Origin: Bordetella petrii | GTDB lineage: Bacteria > Pseudomonadota > Gammaproteobacteria > Burkholderiales > Burkholderiaceae_B | Length of the DNA stretch: 64,000 nt | Direction: 5' to 3' | Assembly (NCBI RefSeq): GCF_000067205.1 | Contig: NC_010170.1 | Coordinates: forward strand, 3,844,001-3,908,000 | Shown: one piece after another, positions 34,792 to 43,465 of the stretch | How the letters are laid out: every line of letters starts with the position of its first letter | Position numbering within the stretch: position 1 is the first letter of the stretch | Notes under the pieces: model-generated | What the model was told of the DNA's origin: nothing | Seen by the model: only the letters and a program-made list of their open reading frames with translations | Databases searched by the model: none | Made by a program: the position numbers and the translations under genes

Positions 34792-37700
34792 TTACTTCAA
34801 GGCAAAATCCACGCGCGAAGGCGTTGCGTCGCCCTCGCCCGCGGCGCCGTCCAGGCTGGAAGCCACGATGAAAATACGGTCGGCCGGGCCGGTTTCCTGC
34901 AGCTTTTCGTAAACGGCCTGGGCTCGCGCATCGGCCAGCTTGCGCAGGTCGTCGTCGTTGATCGGCGCGGCCTCGCGCAGCAGGGCTTCCATCTGGTTGG
35001 CCGGCACCGACTTGGCGAAACCTATGAAATTGCGCGGCTTGTTCTCGATGTCGGTGTCGTCGTAAACCTCTTCGAGGTATTCGGCGCGCTCGGCCGCCGA
35101 TACTTCGACGGTGGCCGGATCGGGATGCTTGCCGCGGCTGCCGGTATCGGCGGCCTTGGCCTTGCGGATCTGCAAATCGACCCACGCCTGGCGCAGGCCC
35201 TCGGCATCGGTGGCCGGATCGGCGCGCCCGATGATGTCCAGCTTCAGGCCTGGACGGTCGTTCAGCGCCTTGGCCAGCGTGGCGATGCGCTGGGCGGCGT
35301 CGGCGGCCAGAATGGCGCTGCCGGGCTCGAAGTTGATGTACGACAGTTCTTCGCCGCCGCCGAAGGCCGAAGCCAGCAGCGAAAACGGCGAGGTCACGGC
35401 CTTGACCACCAGGTTGACCAGCACCCGCACGATGATGCCGCCCACCGAGAACTGCGGGTCGTCCAGCGAGCCCGAGATAGGCAGGTTGATGTCGATATTG
35501 CCGCTGCTGTCTTTCAGCAGGGCCACCGCCAGCATCACGGGCAGCTTGGTGGCATCGGGGCTGTCGGTCTTTTCGCCGAAGGTGAGCTGGTTGAGCACCA
35601 CGTGGTTGCTGGCCTGCAGGGCGCGGTCTTTCAGCTTGTATTCGAGGTCGAGCGAGAGCTTGCCGCGCTTGATGGGATAACCGACGTATTTGGACGAATA
35701 GGTGGTAAAGCGAGGCAGGTCGACACCCTTGGCCGAGGCCTTCAGGTCCAGCGACAGGAATTCGGCGAACGGCTGCACGCTGCCGCTGATCGACAGCGGC
35801 GCGGTGCCGTACACGCGGCCGGTGACCTTGACCTTGGCGGGCTTGGGGTTGCGCGACGACACGGCCGACAGGCCGCCCTCGATGCGCGACAGCTCGGCCG
35901 TGTAGTTCGGCTTGACGAAGCGGTCGGTGAAGGTCATGCGCCCGTTCTTCAGCGTGACGCTGGCCACGGAGATGTCGGGCAACTGGCCCGCGGTATCGGG
36001 CTGGCGCGCGGGGCGGCCGCGGGTCTGGGTGTCTTGCGTGATCGAGCCGCCGGCCTGGCCGGGTTCGGCGACCAGATCCATGACATTGAGCCGGCCTTCG
36101 GCGCTGAGCAGGATGCGGCCGTAAAAATCGTCCAGCGTGATGTCGCCCAGGTTGGCGGCGTACTTGTCGCCATCGACCGAGACCTGCATGCCGGCCAGGC
36201 CCAGGCGCTTCCATTTGAGGAAGTCGTCGCGATTGACGCGGTCGGCCAGGTCGAGGCCCGTGACGTCGACCGCGCCCTGCCAACGCGCCTTCATGGGAGC
36301 GCTGCCCGCCGCGGCCGAGAATGCCGCCTGCCCGCGCGCGCCCACCGCGACGGCGCGCACCGTGGCGTTCAGGCTGGACGCGACATACGGCGCCAACGAT
36401 GCCAGATCCAGGTTCTGCAGGTCGACGCTGGTTTGCAGCGCCAGGGGCTGCGCCGTCAGCTGGCCTTGCAAGCCCAGCTGGCCGTCGCCCTGGATGCCGG
36501 ACGCCTGCAGCGTGAACGGCGAAGGCTGGCTGTCGAGCGCCAGGCGGTCGGCCGCCACCGTCAGTTGCCCCAGCGCCAGGTTCACGGCCGGCTTGACCGA
36601 TTCGTCGCGCGCGGCGAACCCGGAGAGATCCAGCTTGACCCCGGTGGCCGACACCTGGGTCGCGCCGCCTTGTTCGGCCAGTTTCACCTGGCCTTCCAGC
36701 CCCAGCCGGCCGTCCTGCAACTGAATGGGCGCCTGGCTGCGCACCGCGGCGGCGAACGGCGCCAGCCCCAGGTGGCCGACACGCAGGTCCAGGTCCAGGG
36801 CCAGGGGGCTGAGCTGCAGCGGGCCCTTGGCGCGAATCCAGCCGCCATCGGCCGGGTTGTCCATGTTGAGCCAGAGCAGGATGGGCTGGTCGGGCGGCTG
36901 CGGGAACTGCACGTTTTCCGCGGTGGCGGCCAGGCCGGCCAGGGTGTAGTCGAGCCCGGTGGGCGCATCGCGCAAGCGCAGCCCGGCGTCATTGATGTTG
37001 ATGGCATCGACCGAAACCCGCCACCCGTCGGGCTCGGCCGGCGCGGGCGGCGTGGTCGCATTGGCCTGCGCCGCGCCATCGTCGGCGGGGCCGGGTTCGG
37101 CCGGATTCGCTTTAGAAGCCGGTGTCGCTTCGGCAGTTTTCGCTTCGGCAGTTTTCGCTTCGGCCGGCTTCACTTCAGCCGGCTTCACTTCAGCCGGTTT
37201 TGCATCCGCCGTCTCCGCCGCGGCTGGCGCCTTGTCCGCGCTGGCCGTGCCGGCGGGCTCGCCCGCGCCCAGCGCCTTGAGCTGGTCGATGACGTGCAGC
37301 CAATTGACGCGCTGGCTGGCGTCGCGCCGGGTTTGCGCCATGGGCGACCACAGCTCGACCTGGCCTATGGACAATTGGCGGGCGATGAGGTCGAGCGCGA
37401 TGCGGCGCACGTTCAGCGTGCTCCATTGCAGCAGCGATTCGCCCGAGGTTTCGCGCAGGTCGAGCTGGCGCAGGCCCAGATCGCCCACGACCCGGATCGT
37501 GGGCGCGGCGTCGCGCGGCTGCTCGAACACCACGCGCAAGTCGGAATCGAGCAGGGCGCGCTCGACCTTGATGGGCAGCGGCATCGGCCAGGCGTCGGCC
37601 CAGTTTTCGAGCGCCAGCCCGGTGAATTTCACGTTCAGCGTCGAGGCCGGCACCTCGTCGAACGGACGCGCCACGCCATCGAGATCGAATGGGCTGCCGT

Positions 37701-38337
37701 TGATGCGCATGTGCACGCTGGGCTGCACGTCGATGTCGGTGGCGTAGCCGAAGGTGGAAATGAACGGCACGCCCAGCGCGATCTCGTCGACCTGCTGCTT
37801 GCGGCCCGTAACGCGATCGTCGAGGGTGATGGCGCCGTCTTCCAGCACCAGGTTGTTCAGCGAGAAGCGCGGCAGACCGCCGTCGTCGGGCTGTGCGGGC
37901 TCGGGCTGCGCGGCGGCCATGTCGGCCAGCTTCTGCTGGATGTCGGAAAAATTGAAGCGCGTGACGTCTTCGCGCACCAGCGCGATGCGCGGGCGCTCGA
38001 CCCGCACCGAGTCGACCACCGGGGCGAACCAGAACAGCGACATCCAGGATGCGCTGACATCCAGTTGACCGATATCAACCAATGGGGAGTCTGCGCCCGG
38101 CTGCTCGATGGCGAGATCGTGGGCCCGGACGGTGAGCGTGAAGGGGTTGAAGCTGATGTCGCCGACCCGCACCGGCCTGCCCAGCAGGCCGGCCACGTCG
38201 TCGGTGAGCGCGCTGCGCAGCACCTTGGGCACTTGCCACGCGGCCACGCCGAACAAAATAAGAATGACAGCCACCGTGGCCAGAAGGATCTTTCCGAAAC
38301 GCCGAGTGAATCTCAACCTGGGCATCCTGAAGGCCAT
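34792..38337 (-). CDS. AsmA-like / DUF748 envelope protein
   Basis: An 1181-residue protein with one N-terminal membrane helix (ILLATVAVILILFGVAAWQV) and a large periplasmic part with DUF748/AsmA-type repeats, for example GRPVRVGDISFNPFTLTVRA and RVERPRIALVREDVTRFNFS. Such proteins are thought to bridge inner and outer membranes and move phospholipids. A Pro-Ala-Lys-Glu repeat region lies near residues 380-430. The C-terminal 150 residues have an OmpA-like character (NFEPGSAILAADAAQRIATL, LKLDIIGRADP). AGGAG precedes the ATG at 38337. Confidence 0.87.
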   Translation of the reverse strand: MAFRMPRLRFTRRFGKILLATVAVILILFGVAAWQVPKVLRSALTDDVAGLLGRPVRVGDISFNPFTLTVRAHDLAIEQPGADSPLVDIGQLDVSASWMSLFWFAPVVDSVRVERPRIALVREDVTRFNFSDIQQKLADMAAAQPEPAQPDDGGLPRFSLNNLVLEDGAITLDDRVTGRKQQVDEIALGVPFISTFGYATDIDVQPSVHMRINGSPFDLDGVARPFDEVPASTLNVKFTGLALENWADAWPMPLPIKVERALLDSDLRVVFEQPRDAAPTIRVVGDLGLRQLDLRETSGESLLQWSTLNVRRIALDLIARQLSIGQVELWSPMAQTRRDASQRVNWLHVIDQLKALGAGEPAGTASADKAPAAAETADAKPAEVKPAEVKPAEAKTAEAKTAEATPASKANPAEPGPADDGAAQANATTPPAPAEPDGWRVSVDAININDAGLRLRDAPTGLDYTLAGLAATAENVQFPQPPDQPILLWLNMDNPADGGWIRAKGPLQLSPLALDLDLRVGHLGLAPFAAAVRSQAPIQLQDGRLGLEGQVKLAEQGGATQVSATGVKLDLSGFAARDESVKPAVNLALGQLTVAADRLALDSQPSPFTLQASGIQGDGQLGLQGQLTAQPLALQTSVDLQNLDLASLAPYVASSLNATVRAVAVGARGQAAFSAAAGSAPMKARWQGAVDVTGLDLADRVNRDDFLKWKRLGLAGMQVSVDGDKYAANLGDITLDDFYGRILLSAEGRLNVMDLVAEPGQAGGSITQDTQTRGRPARQPDTAGQLPDISVASVTLKNGRMTFTDRFVKPNYTAELSRIEGGLSAVSSRNPKPAKVKVTGRVYGTAPLSISGSVQPFAEFLSLDLKASAKGVDLPRFTTYSSKYVGYPIKRGKLSLDLEYKLKDRALQASNHVVLNQLTFGEKTDSPDATKLPVMLAVALLKDSSGNIDINLPISGSLDDPQFSVGGIIVRVLVNLVVKAVTSPFSLLASAFGGGEELSYINFEPGSAILAADAAQRIATLAKALNDRPGLKLDIIGRADPATDAEGLRQAWVDLQIRKAKAADTGSRGKHPDPATVEVSAAERAEYLEEVYDDTDIENKPRNFIGFAKSVPANQMEALLREAAPINDDDLRKLADARAQAVYEKLQETGPADRIFIVASSLDGAAGEGDATPSRVDFALK
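37124..37202. repeat. Short tandem repeats inside the DUF748 gene
   Basis: Fifteen-base units (about TTCGCTTCGGCAGTT twice, then GGCTTCACTTCAGCC two or three times) encode the in-frame pentapeptides KPAEV and KTAEA. The region is a flexible linker and could vary in length between strains. Confidence 0.75.
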
Positions 38338-38464
38338 GCGTGATCTCCTGGTACGGGCATGGGGATTATCGCGCCTGCGGCACAGCTCGTCTATCATAGG
38401 GTGCGGGCGCCGCCACAAAGGCCCAAACCGGCCCGTTCTTTCAATACTTAACATTTACCTGACC

Positions 38465-38953
38465 ATGTCTTCGCCTTCTCCCGCCCTTAGTCACCTGGAC
38501 GAATCCGGCCAGATCCGCATGGTCGACGTCGGCGCAAAATCCGCCAGCGACCGCATCGCCATCGCGCGCGGCGCGGTGCGCATGAACGCCCTCGCCTACG
38601 GCCTGCTGACCCAGCCCGGCCAAGGCAAGGGCGAAGTCCTTAACACGGCGCGCGTGGCCGCCGTGCTGGCCGCCAAGCGCTGCGCCGAGCTCATCCCGCT
38701 GTGCCACAGCCTGCCGCTGGCCTTCGTCGGGGTTGATTTCTCGCTCGACGACGCCACCCATACCGTCGAAGTGCGCGCTACCTGCCGCACCCACTACAAA
38801 ACCGGCGTCGAAATGGAAGCCATGACCGCCGCCAGCGTGGCCGCGCTGACCATCTACGACATGTGCAAGGCGGCCGACAAAGGCATCGTCATTGAACAGA
38901 TACGCCTTGAATACAAGGCAGGAGGCAAAAGCGGTGAGTGGCGCAACGATTAA
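38465..38953 (+). CDS. moaC: Cyclic pyranopterin monophosphate synthase
   Basis: A 162-residue enzyme that works after MoaA to make cyclic pyranopterin monophosphate, the first molybdenum-cofactor intermediate. Typical segments are MVDVGAKSASDRIAIARG, LIPLCHSLPL, GVEMEAMTAASVAALTIYDM and the last catalytic stretch KAADKGIVIEQIRL. It heads moaC-moaD-moaE-moaB-moeA. moaA itself lies 10 kb away on the other strand. Confidence 0.97.
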   Translation: MSSPSPALSHLDESGQIRMVDVGAKSASDRIAIARGAVRMNALAYGLLTQPGQGKGEVLNTARVAAVLAAKRCAELIPLCHSLPLAFVGVDFSLDDATHTVEVRATCRTHYKTGVEMEAMTAASVAALTIYDMCKAADKGIVIEQIRLEYKAGGKSGEWRND

Positions 38954-39185
38954 TCTGCTGTACTTCGCGCGCGTGGCCGAACTGGTGGGCACGCGCGGCG
39001 AAGCCTGGCCGCTGGCCGAGCCGACCACCGGCGCGCAACTGCTCGAAGCGCTGCAGGCCCGCTACCCGCAGCTCGCGCCGGCGGCGCGCCTGAAACTGGC
39101 CATCAACCAGACGCATGCCAAGCCGTCGGCGCCGATCCGGCCGGGCGACGAAGTGGCCATTTTCGAGCCGGTCACCGGAGGCTGA
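38934..39185 (+). CDS. moaD: Molybdopterin synthase sulfur-carrier subunit
   Basis: An 83-residue ubiquitin-like protein that carries sulfur on its C-terminal glycine as a thiocarboxylate. The diagnostic VTGG end and the start TINLLYFARVAELVG are present. The GTG at 38934 is chosen because GGAGG lies at 38921-38925 and the ATG upstream would add a stretch foreign to MoaD. It overlaps moaC by 20 bases. Confidence 0.95.
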   Translation: MSGATINLLYFARVAELVGTRGEAWPLAEPTTGAQLLEALQARYPQLAPAARLKLAINQTHAKPSAPIRPGDEVAIFEPVTGG

Positions 39186-39190
39186 ACGCC

Positions 39191-39670
39191 ATGATCATCG
39201 TCCAGGAAGCCGACTTCGACAGCGCGGCCCTGCTGGCGCGCCTGCGCGAACAGGTCGGCGCCGAGGCCGGCGCCATCGTCACCTTCACCGGCTACGTCCG
39301 CGACTTCGCGCCCGGACAAGCCACTGAAACCCTTTACCTGGAACACTATCCGGGCATGTGCGAGCGCGAGCTGCACGACATCGCCGCCACGGCGCAGCAG
39401 CGCTGGAACCTTGCCGGCACCACCATTGCCCACCGCGTGGGCGCGCTGCAGCGCAATGCCCAGATCGTCTTCGTGGCGGCCGCCAGCGCGCACCGCGGCG
39501 ACGCCTTTCGCGGCTGCGAATACATGATCGACGCCCTGAAAACCCGCGCGCCCTTCTGGAAACGCGAAACCCTGCAGGGCGGCCGCAGTTTCTGGGTCGA
39601 GCAGCGCGCGGCCGATCACGAGCGCACCCAGGCATGGGACGCGGGCGACGCCCCCAAGGAGCCGACATGA
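39191..39670 (+). CDS. moaE: Molybdopterin synthase catalytic subunit
   Basis: A 159-residue partner of MoaD that transfers two sulfurs into cyclic pyranopterin monophosphate. AIVTFTGYVRDF, LEHYPGMCERELHDIA, HRVGALQ and the active-site lysine in PFWKRE are recognisable. It starts 5 bases after moaD and overlaps moaB by ATGA. The C-terminus (DHERTQAWDAGD) is somewhat extended. Confidence 0.96.
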   Translation: MIIVQEADFDSAALLARLREQVGAEAGAIVTFTGYVRDFAPGQATETLYLEHYPGMCERELHDIAATAQQRWNLAGTTIAHRVGALQRNAQIVFVAAASAHRGDAFRGCEYMIDALKTRAPFWKRETLQGGRSFWVEQRAADHERTQAWDAGDAPKEPT

Positions 39671-40188
39671 AGGCGCTCGACACCCCCATCCCGCTGGCCT
39701 GCGCCGTGCTCACCATCAGCGACACGCGCACCGCCGGCGACGACACATCCGGCAATTTGCTGGCCGAAAGCCTGGCCCAGGCCGGCCACAGCTGCGTGCG
39801 CCGCGACATCGTCAAAAGCAACCTGTACCAGATCCGCCGCGTGCTCAGCGACTGGATCGCCGACCCCGAGGTCCAGGTCATCCTCACTTCGGGCGGCACC
39901 GGCTACGGCCACAGCCACGGCGTGCCCGAAGCCGTGCTGCCGCTGTTCGACCGCGAAATCGCCGGCTTCGAAGCCCTGTTCCGGCAAGTGTCGTACGACG
40001 AAATCGGCAGCTCGTCGATCCAGTCGCGCGCCCTGGCGGGCATGGCCAACGGCACCCTGGTCTTCTGCCTGCCGGGCTCGAACGACGCCTGCCGCACGGC
40101 CTGGACGCGCATCCTGCGCGAACAGCTCGACAGCACGCACCGCCCCTGCAATTTCGCGACCCTGTTCCGCAAGGCTGCCACCGAATGA
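39667..40188 (+). CDS. moaB: MoaB/MogA-family molybdenum cofactor protein with altered active site
   Basis: A 173-residue protein of the MoaB/MogA fold, which adenylylates molybdopterin before metal insertion. AVLTISDTRTAGDDTSGNLL, SYDEIGSSSIQSRALAG and LPGSNDACRTAW align well with MoaB. The Gly-rich loop is GGTGYGHSHGVPEAV: where E. coli MoaB has D in GGTGLTEGDQAPEA and MogA has RD, this protein has H84. The metal- or substrate-binding aspartate is thus missing, and activity is doubtful. It overlaps moaE and moeA. Confidence 0.92.
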   Translation: MKALDTPIPLACAVLTISDTRTAGDDTSGNLLAESLAQAGHSCVRRDIVKSNLYQIRRVLSDWIADPEVQVILTSGGTGYGHSHGVPEAVLPLFDREIAGFEALFRQVSYDEIGSSSIQSRALAGMANGTLVFCLPGSNDACRTAWTRILREQLDSTHRPCNFATLFRKAATE

Positions 40189-41402
40189 AAGACGAACTGC
40201 TCGACTTCGACCGCGCCCAGACGCTGCTGGCGCAGGCCGCCAAGCCGCTTGACCGCCTTCAACTGGTAACCCTGGCCGACGCGGTCGGGCGCGTGCTGGC
40301 TGTCGATATGTCGGCCACGCTCGATTTGCCGCCCGCCGACAACAGCGCCATGGACGGCTACGCGATCCGCTATGCCGATTACCAGCCCGACGTGGTGCTG
40401 CCCATCCAGCAGCGCAGCTACGCGGGCGACATGCCGCAACCTCAGTTGCCGGGCCAGGCCACGCGCCTGTTCACGGGCAGCCTGATCCCGGCGGGCGCCG
40501 ACACCGTCGTCATCCAGGAAAACACGCGCGAGGCCGACGGCCAGGTACAAATACTGCAGGCGCCGGCCGCCGGGCAGTTCGTGCGCAAGCGCGGCATGGA
40601 CACCACGGCCGGTCAGCCGCTGCTGGCTGCCGGCACCCTGCTAGAAGCCGCCCACATCGCGCTGCTGGCCTCGCAAGGGCTGACGCACGTGCAGGTGGTC
40701 GATCGCCTGCGCGTCGGCATTTTGACGACTGGCGACGAGCTCGTGCCCCCTGGCGCCGAGCGCGCGGCGCAGCAAATCTATAACTGCAACGGCCCCATGC
40801 TGGCGGCCCTGGTGCAAAAAACCGGCGCGCACGCCGTGCACGTGCTGCATGCGCGCGACAACGAGCCCGACCTGCGCGCCGCGGTGCGCACCATCCTGGC
40901 CGATTGCGACCTGCTGCTGAGCATCGGCGGCGTGTCGGTGGGCGAAAAAGACCTGGTCAAGCCGGTGCTGGAATCGCTGGGCGGCAAGCTGGCATTGTGG
41001 AAAGTGCGCATGAAGCCGGGCAAGCCGGTCGCGCTGGCGCACATCGATGGCAAGCCCGTGGTCTGCCTGCCGGGCAACCCGGTCTCGGTGTACGCGGTGT
41101 ACGCCATGCTGGTGTCGCCCCTGGTGCGGCGCATGCAGGGGCGGGCCGTGCTGTTTCCGCCAGTGGGCGCGGCGCCGCTGCGCACCGAGCGCCCCCGCCA
41201 GGACAGCCGCGAAGAATTCCTGCGGGTGCAATGGCGCCAAGAGCCAGGCCAGGCGCCGGAACTGGTGCCCTATCCCAACCAGGATTCCTCCGTGATCAGC
41301 TCCATGCCCTGGGCCACCGGGCTGGCCCGCCTGCCAGCCGGCGTGCCCGTACAAGATGGCGACACCGTGCCTTACTACGACGTGGCGCACTGGCTGAGTT
41401 GA
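40185..41402 (+). CDS. moeA: Molybdopterin molybdenumtransferase
   Basis: A 405-residue enzyme that inserts molybdate into adenylylated molybdopterin. The conserved segments are DNSAMDGYAIR, TGSLIPAGADTVV, LTTGDELVPPG, SIGGVSVGEKDLVKP and CLPGNPVSVYAVYAML, with the catalytic acidic residues retained, unlike the MoaB upstream. Last gene of the moa operon. The 120 bases that follow before the IclR gene contain no feature I can name. Confidence 0.96.
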   Translation: MKDELLDFDRAQTLLAQAAKPLDRLQLVTLADAVGRVLAVDMSATLDLPPADNSAMDGYAIRYADYQPDVVLPIQQRSYAGDMPQPQLPGQATRLFTGSLIPAGADTVVIQENTREADGQVQILQAPAAGQFVRKRGMDTTAGQPLLAAGTLLEAAHIALLASQGLTHVQVVDRLRVGILTTGDELVPPGAERAAQQIYNCNGPMLAALVQKTGAHAVHVLHARDNEPDLRAAVRTILADCDLLLSIGGVSVGEKDLVKPVLESLGGKLALWKVRMKPGKPVALAHIDGKPVVCLPGNPVSVYAVYAMLVSPLVRRMQGRAVLFPPVGAAPLRTERPRQDSREEFLRVQWRQEPGQAPELVPYPNQDSSVISSMPWATGLARLPAGVPVQDGDTVPYYDVAHWLS

Positions 41403-41525
41403 CCCACCCCCGAAGCGCTGCGCGCTTCCGCATCGAGGGGGCGACGCTGGCGGACCGGCAAAACCGGCTCCGCGGCGTTCCCGGCCGGGCCGCGCCTGTC
41501 CACAGCGGTATCACATATCAGTGAA

Positions 41526-42296
41526 TCAGGCCTGTGCGGTGGCAGGTTTCGAGCTGTAGCCGAGCTGGCGCGATATTGCCGCGGCGGCGTCCAGGACCAG
41601 CGGCACGTACTGCGTCATTTTTTCCGTGGTCAGGCGGTCCAGCGGACCGGAAATGCCCAGCGCCGCCACCGGCCGGTCGAGTCCGCTGAATATCGGGCTG
41701 GCGACACCGCCTATGCCGTCGCGCCATTCGCCGCGGTTGATGGCATAGCCTTGCCGGACGACTTCGGCCAGTTCTTGCCGCAGCGCGGCGTCGGTGGTGC
41801 GCGTCATGCGGGTATGCGAGCGCAGCAGGCTCTTGTAGTGCGCCAGGTAGTCGGCCTGCTGAAAGGCCAGCAGCGCCTTGCCGGTGGCCACCGCGTAGGC
41901 GGGCGCCCGCCCGCCTATCACCGAATAGGCCTGGATGGGCTGGGCGCTGTCGATTTTGTCGATATACACCACGTCCAGCCCGTCGAGCACCGAAAGATGC
42001 ACGGTTTCGCCGGTTTGCAGCGCCAGCGCGCGCATGTGGGGCAGCGCCAGCGGACGCACGTCCATGTTCGACAGTTGCCGGGCGCCCAGTTCGAACATCT
42101 TGAGGGTGCAGCGGTAACCGCCCGTGTCCTGGTCGCGCGCGATATAGCCGGCGTGGGCCAGCGTCTGCAGCGTGCGGTGCGCGTTGCTGCGCGACAGCCC
42201 GCACAGCGCGGCGACCTCGTCCAGACCAGGCGCGCGGCCGTCATGCTTGCTGACGGTTTCCAGCACCATCAAGCCCTTGAGTAACGTTTTATCCAT
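41526..42296 (-). CDS. IclR-family transcriptional regulator
   Basis: A 256-residue regulator. The N-terminal winged helix includes KGLMVLETVSKHDG and LCGLSRSNAHRTLQTLAHAG; the C-terminal effector domain follows (ETVHLSVLDGLDVVYIDKID, GGVASPIFSGLDRPVAALGI). It lies just downstream of the Bug-type binding-protein gene on the same strand and near the divergent catabolic operon, so these are its probable targets. Effector unknown. Confidence 0.92.
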   Translation of the reverse strand: MDKTLLKGLMVLETVSKHDGRAPGLDEVAALCGLSRSNAHRTLQTLAHAGYIARDQDTGGYRCTLKMFELGARQLSNMDVRPLALPHMRALALQTGETVHLSVLDGLDVVYIDKIDSAQPIQAYSVIGGRAPAYAVATGKALLAFQQADYLAHYKSLLRSHTRMTRTTDAALRQELAEVVRQGYAINRGEWRDGIGGVASPIFSGLDRPVAALGISGPLDRLTTEKMTQYVPLVLDAAAAISRQLGYSSKPATAQA

Positions 42297-42360
42297 GAAG
42301 AAGCGCCGCCCGGTTTCACTACCCGCGCCATTGTATGCGGGCCACGGGCGGGGCGCGCCG

Positions 42361-43326
42361 CTACTTCAGGTTGGCGTTGTTGACCACATCTGCCCAGATG
42401 GCGATTTCGTCGCGCAGCGCCTGGTCGGTCTGCGACGGCGTGGTGGGCACGGCGGCCGCGCCCTGCCCGGCCATGGCCTTCTGCAACGACGGCGCGGCCG
42501 CGGCCTGCTTCATTGCCTCGGACAGGCGCTGCACGATGTCGCCGGGGGTGCCCTTGGGCACCAGCATCGCATAGCGCGTGCTGATGTCGTAGCCGTCGAT
42601 GCCCTGCTCTTGCAGCGTGGGCACGTCCGGCAGCGAAGGCGCCCGCGTCTTGGTGGTAACGCCGATGAAGCGCAGTTTTTTGTTCCCCACCTGAGACATC
42701 AGCGTGGGCATGGTGTCGAACACCATGTCCACCTGCCCGCCCATGAGGTCGGCCAGCGCGGGGCCGCTGCCCTTGTAGGGCACGTGCAGCAGGTGCGTGC
42801 CGGTGGCGATCTGGAATTTTTCGCCGGTCATGTGCTGCGATGATCCGTAGCCGGCCGAGCCGTACGACAGCTTGCCGGGCTTGCTCTTGGCCAGCGCGAT
42901 GAGCTCCTGGATGTTGTGGACCGGCAGGTCGGCGCGCACCACCACCGCCAGCGGCGTCGAGGTTGCCATCGACACGCCGTGAAACGCCTGCGGAAACTGG
43001 TACTGCTGCTTTTTCGAGGGCAGCAGCGAGTTGATGGCCAGGCTGCCCACCGCGCCCAGCAGCACCGTGTAGCCATCGGGCTTGGCGTTCACGACGAATT
43101 GCGCGCCGATCTCGCCAGCGGCGCCGGCTTTGTTTTCCACCACCACCGGCTGGCCCAGTATTCTGGACAACTGTTCAGCGTACACGCGCGCCGAAAAATC
43201 GGTGGCGCCGCCAGGCGGGTACGGCACGATCATATTGATAGGCGCGGCGGGCCAGGGGGCCGCCGATGCCACGGCGCAACCCACGACCAGCAGGGCGCCC
43301 ACGATGCGGGATAGGAATGTTGCCAT
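42361..43326 (-). CDS. Bug/TctC-family periplasmic solute-binding protein
   Basis: A 321-residue periplasmic protein with signal peptide LSRIVGALLVVGCAVASAA. The Bug signature is clear: PINMIVPYPPGGATDFSARV, VVENKAGAAGEIGAQFV, LSYGSAGYGSSQHMTGEKF, LLHVPYKGSGPALADLMGGQ. Bug proteins bind carboxylates and related compounds, often as orphans in Bordetella. It is divergent from the acyl-CoA operon, so it may deliver or sense that pathway's substrate. ATG at 43326 with a GGAGAG site upstream. Confidence 0.94.
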   Translation of the reverse strand: MATFLSRIVGALLVVGCAVASAAPWPAAPINMIVPYPPGGATDFSARVYAEQLSRILGQPVVVENKAGAAGEIGAQFVVNAKPDGYTVLLGAVGSLAINSLLPSKKQQYQFPQAFHGVSMATSTPLAVVVRADLPVHNIQELIALAKSKPGKLSYGSAGYGSSQHMTGEKFQIATGTHLLHVPYKGSGPALADLMGGQVDMVFDTMPTLMSQVGNKKLRFIGVTTKTRAPSLPDVPTLQEQGIDGYDISTRYAMLVPKGTPGDIVQRLSEAMKQAAAAPSLQKAMAGQGAAAVPTTPSQTDQALRDEIAIWADVVNNANLK

Positions 43327-43465
43327 GGTTCTCTCCGGGTGAATGATCCCAAATAATGGGATGAAAATTCTATTATTTGATTTTTTATAGCCTCCCATAT
43401 AACATTCCAGGCGTCAATCGAAATTCGAAAACGGGCCGCCCCGCGGCCTGCGGGAGTATTCATCC

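Noticed and set aside
37124..37202. CRISPR-like array
   Set aside because: The repeats are contiguous 15-base coding units in frame with the DUF748 protein, without spacers.
35125..38343. Open frame of 1072 codons on the plus strand opposite the DUF748 gene
   Set aside because: Low-complexity Arg/Gln/His composition and no recognisable domain; the minus-strand gene has a membrane helix and family motifs.
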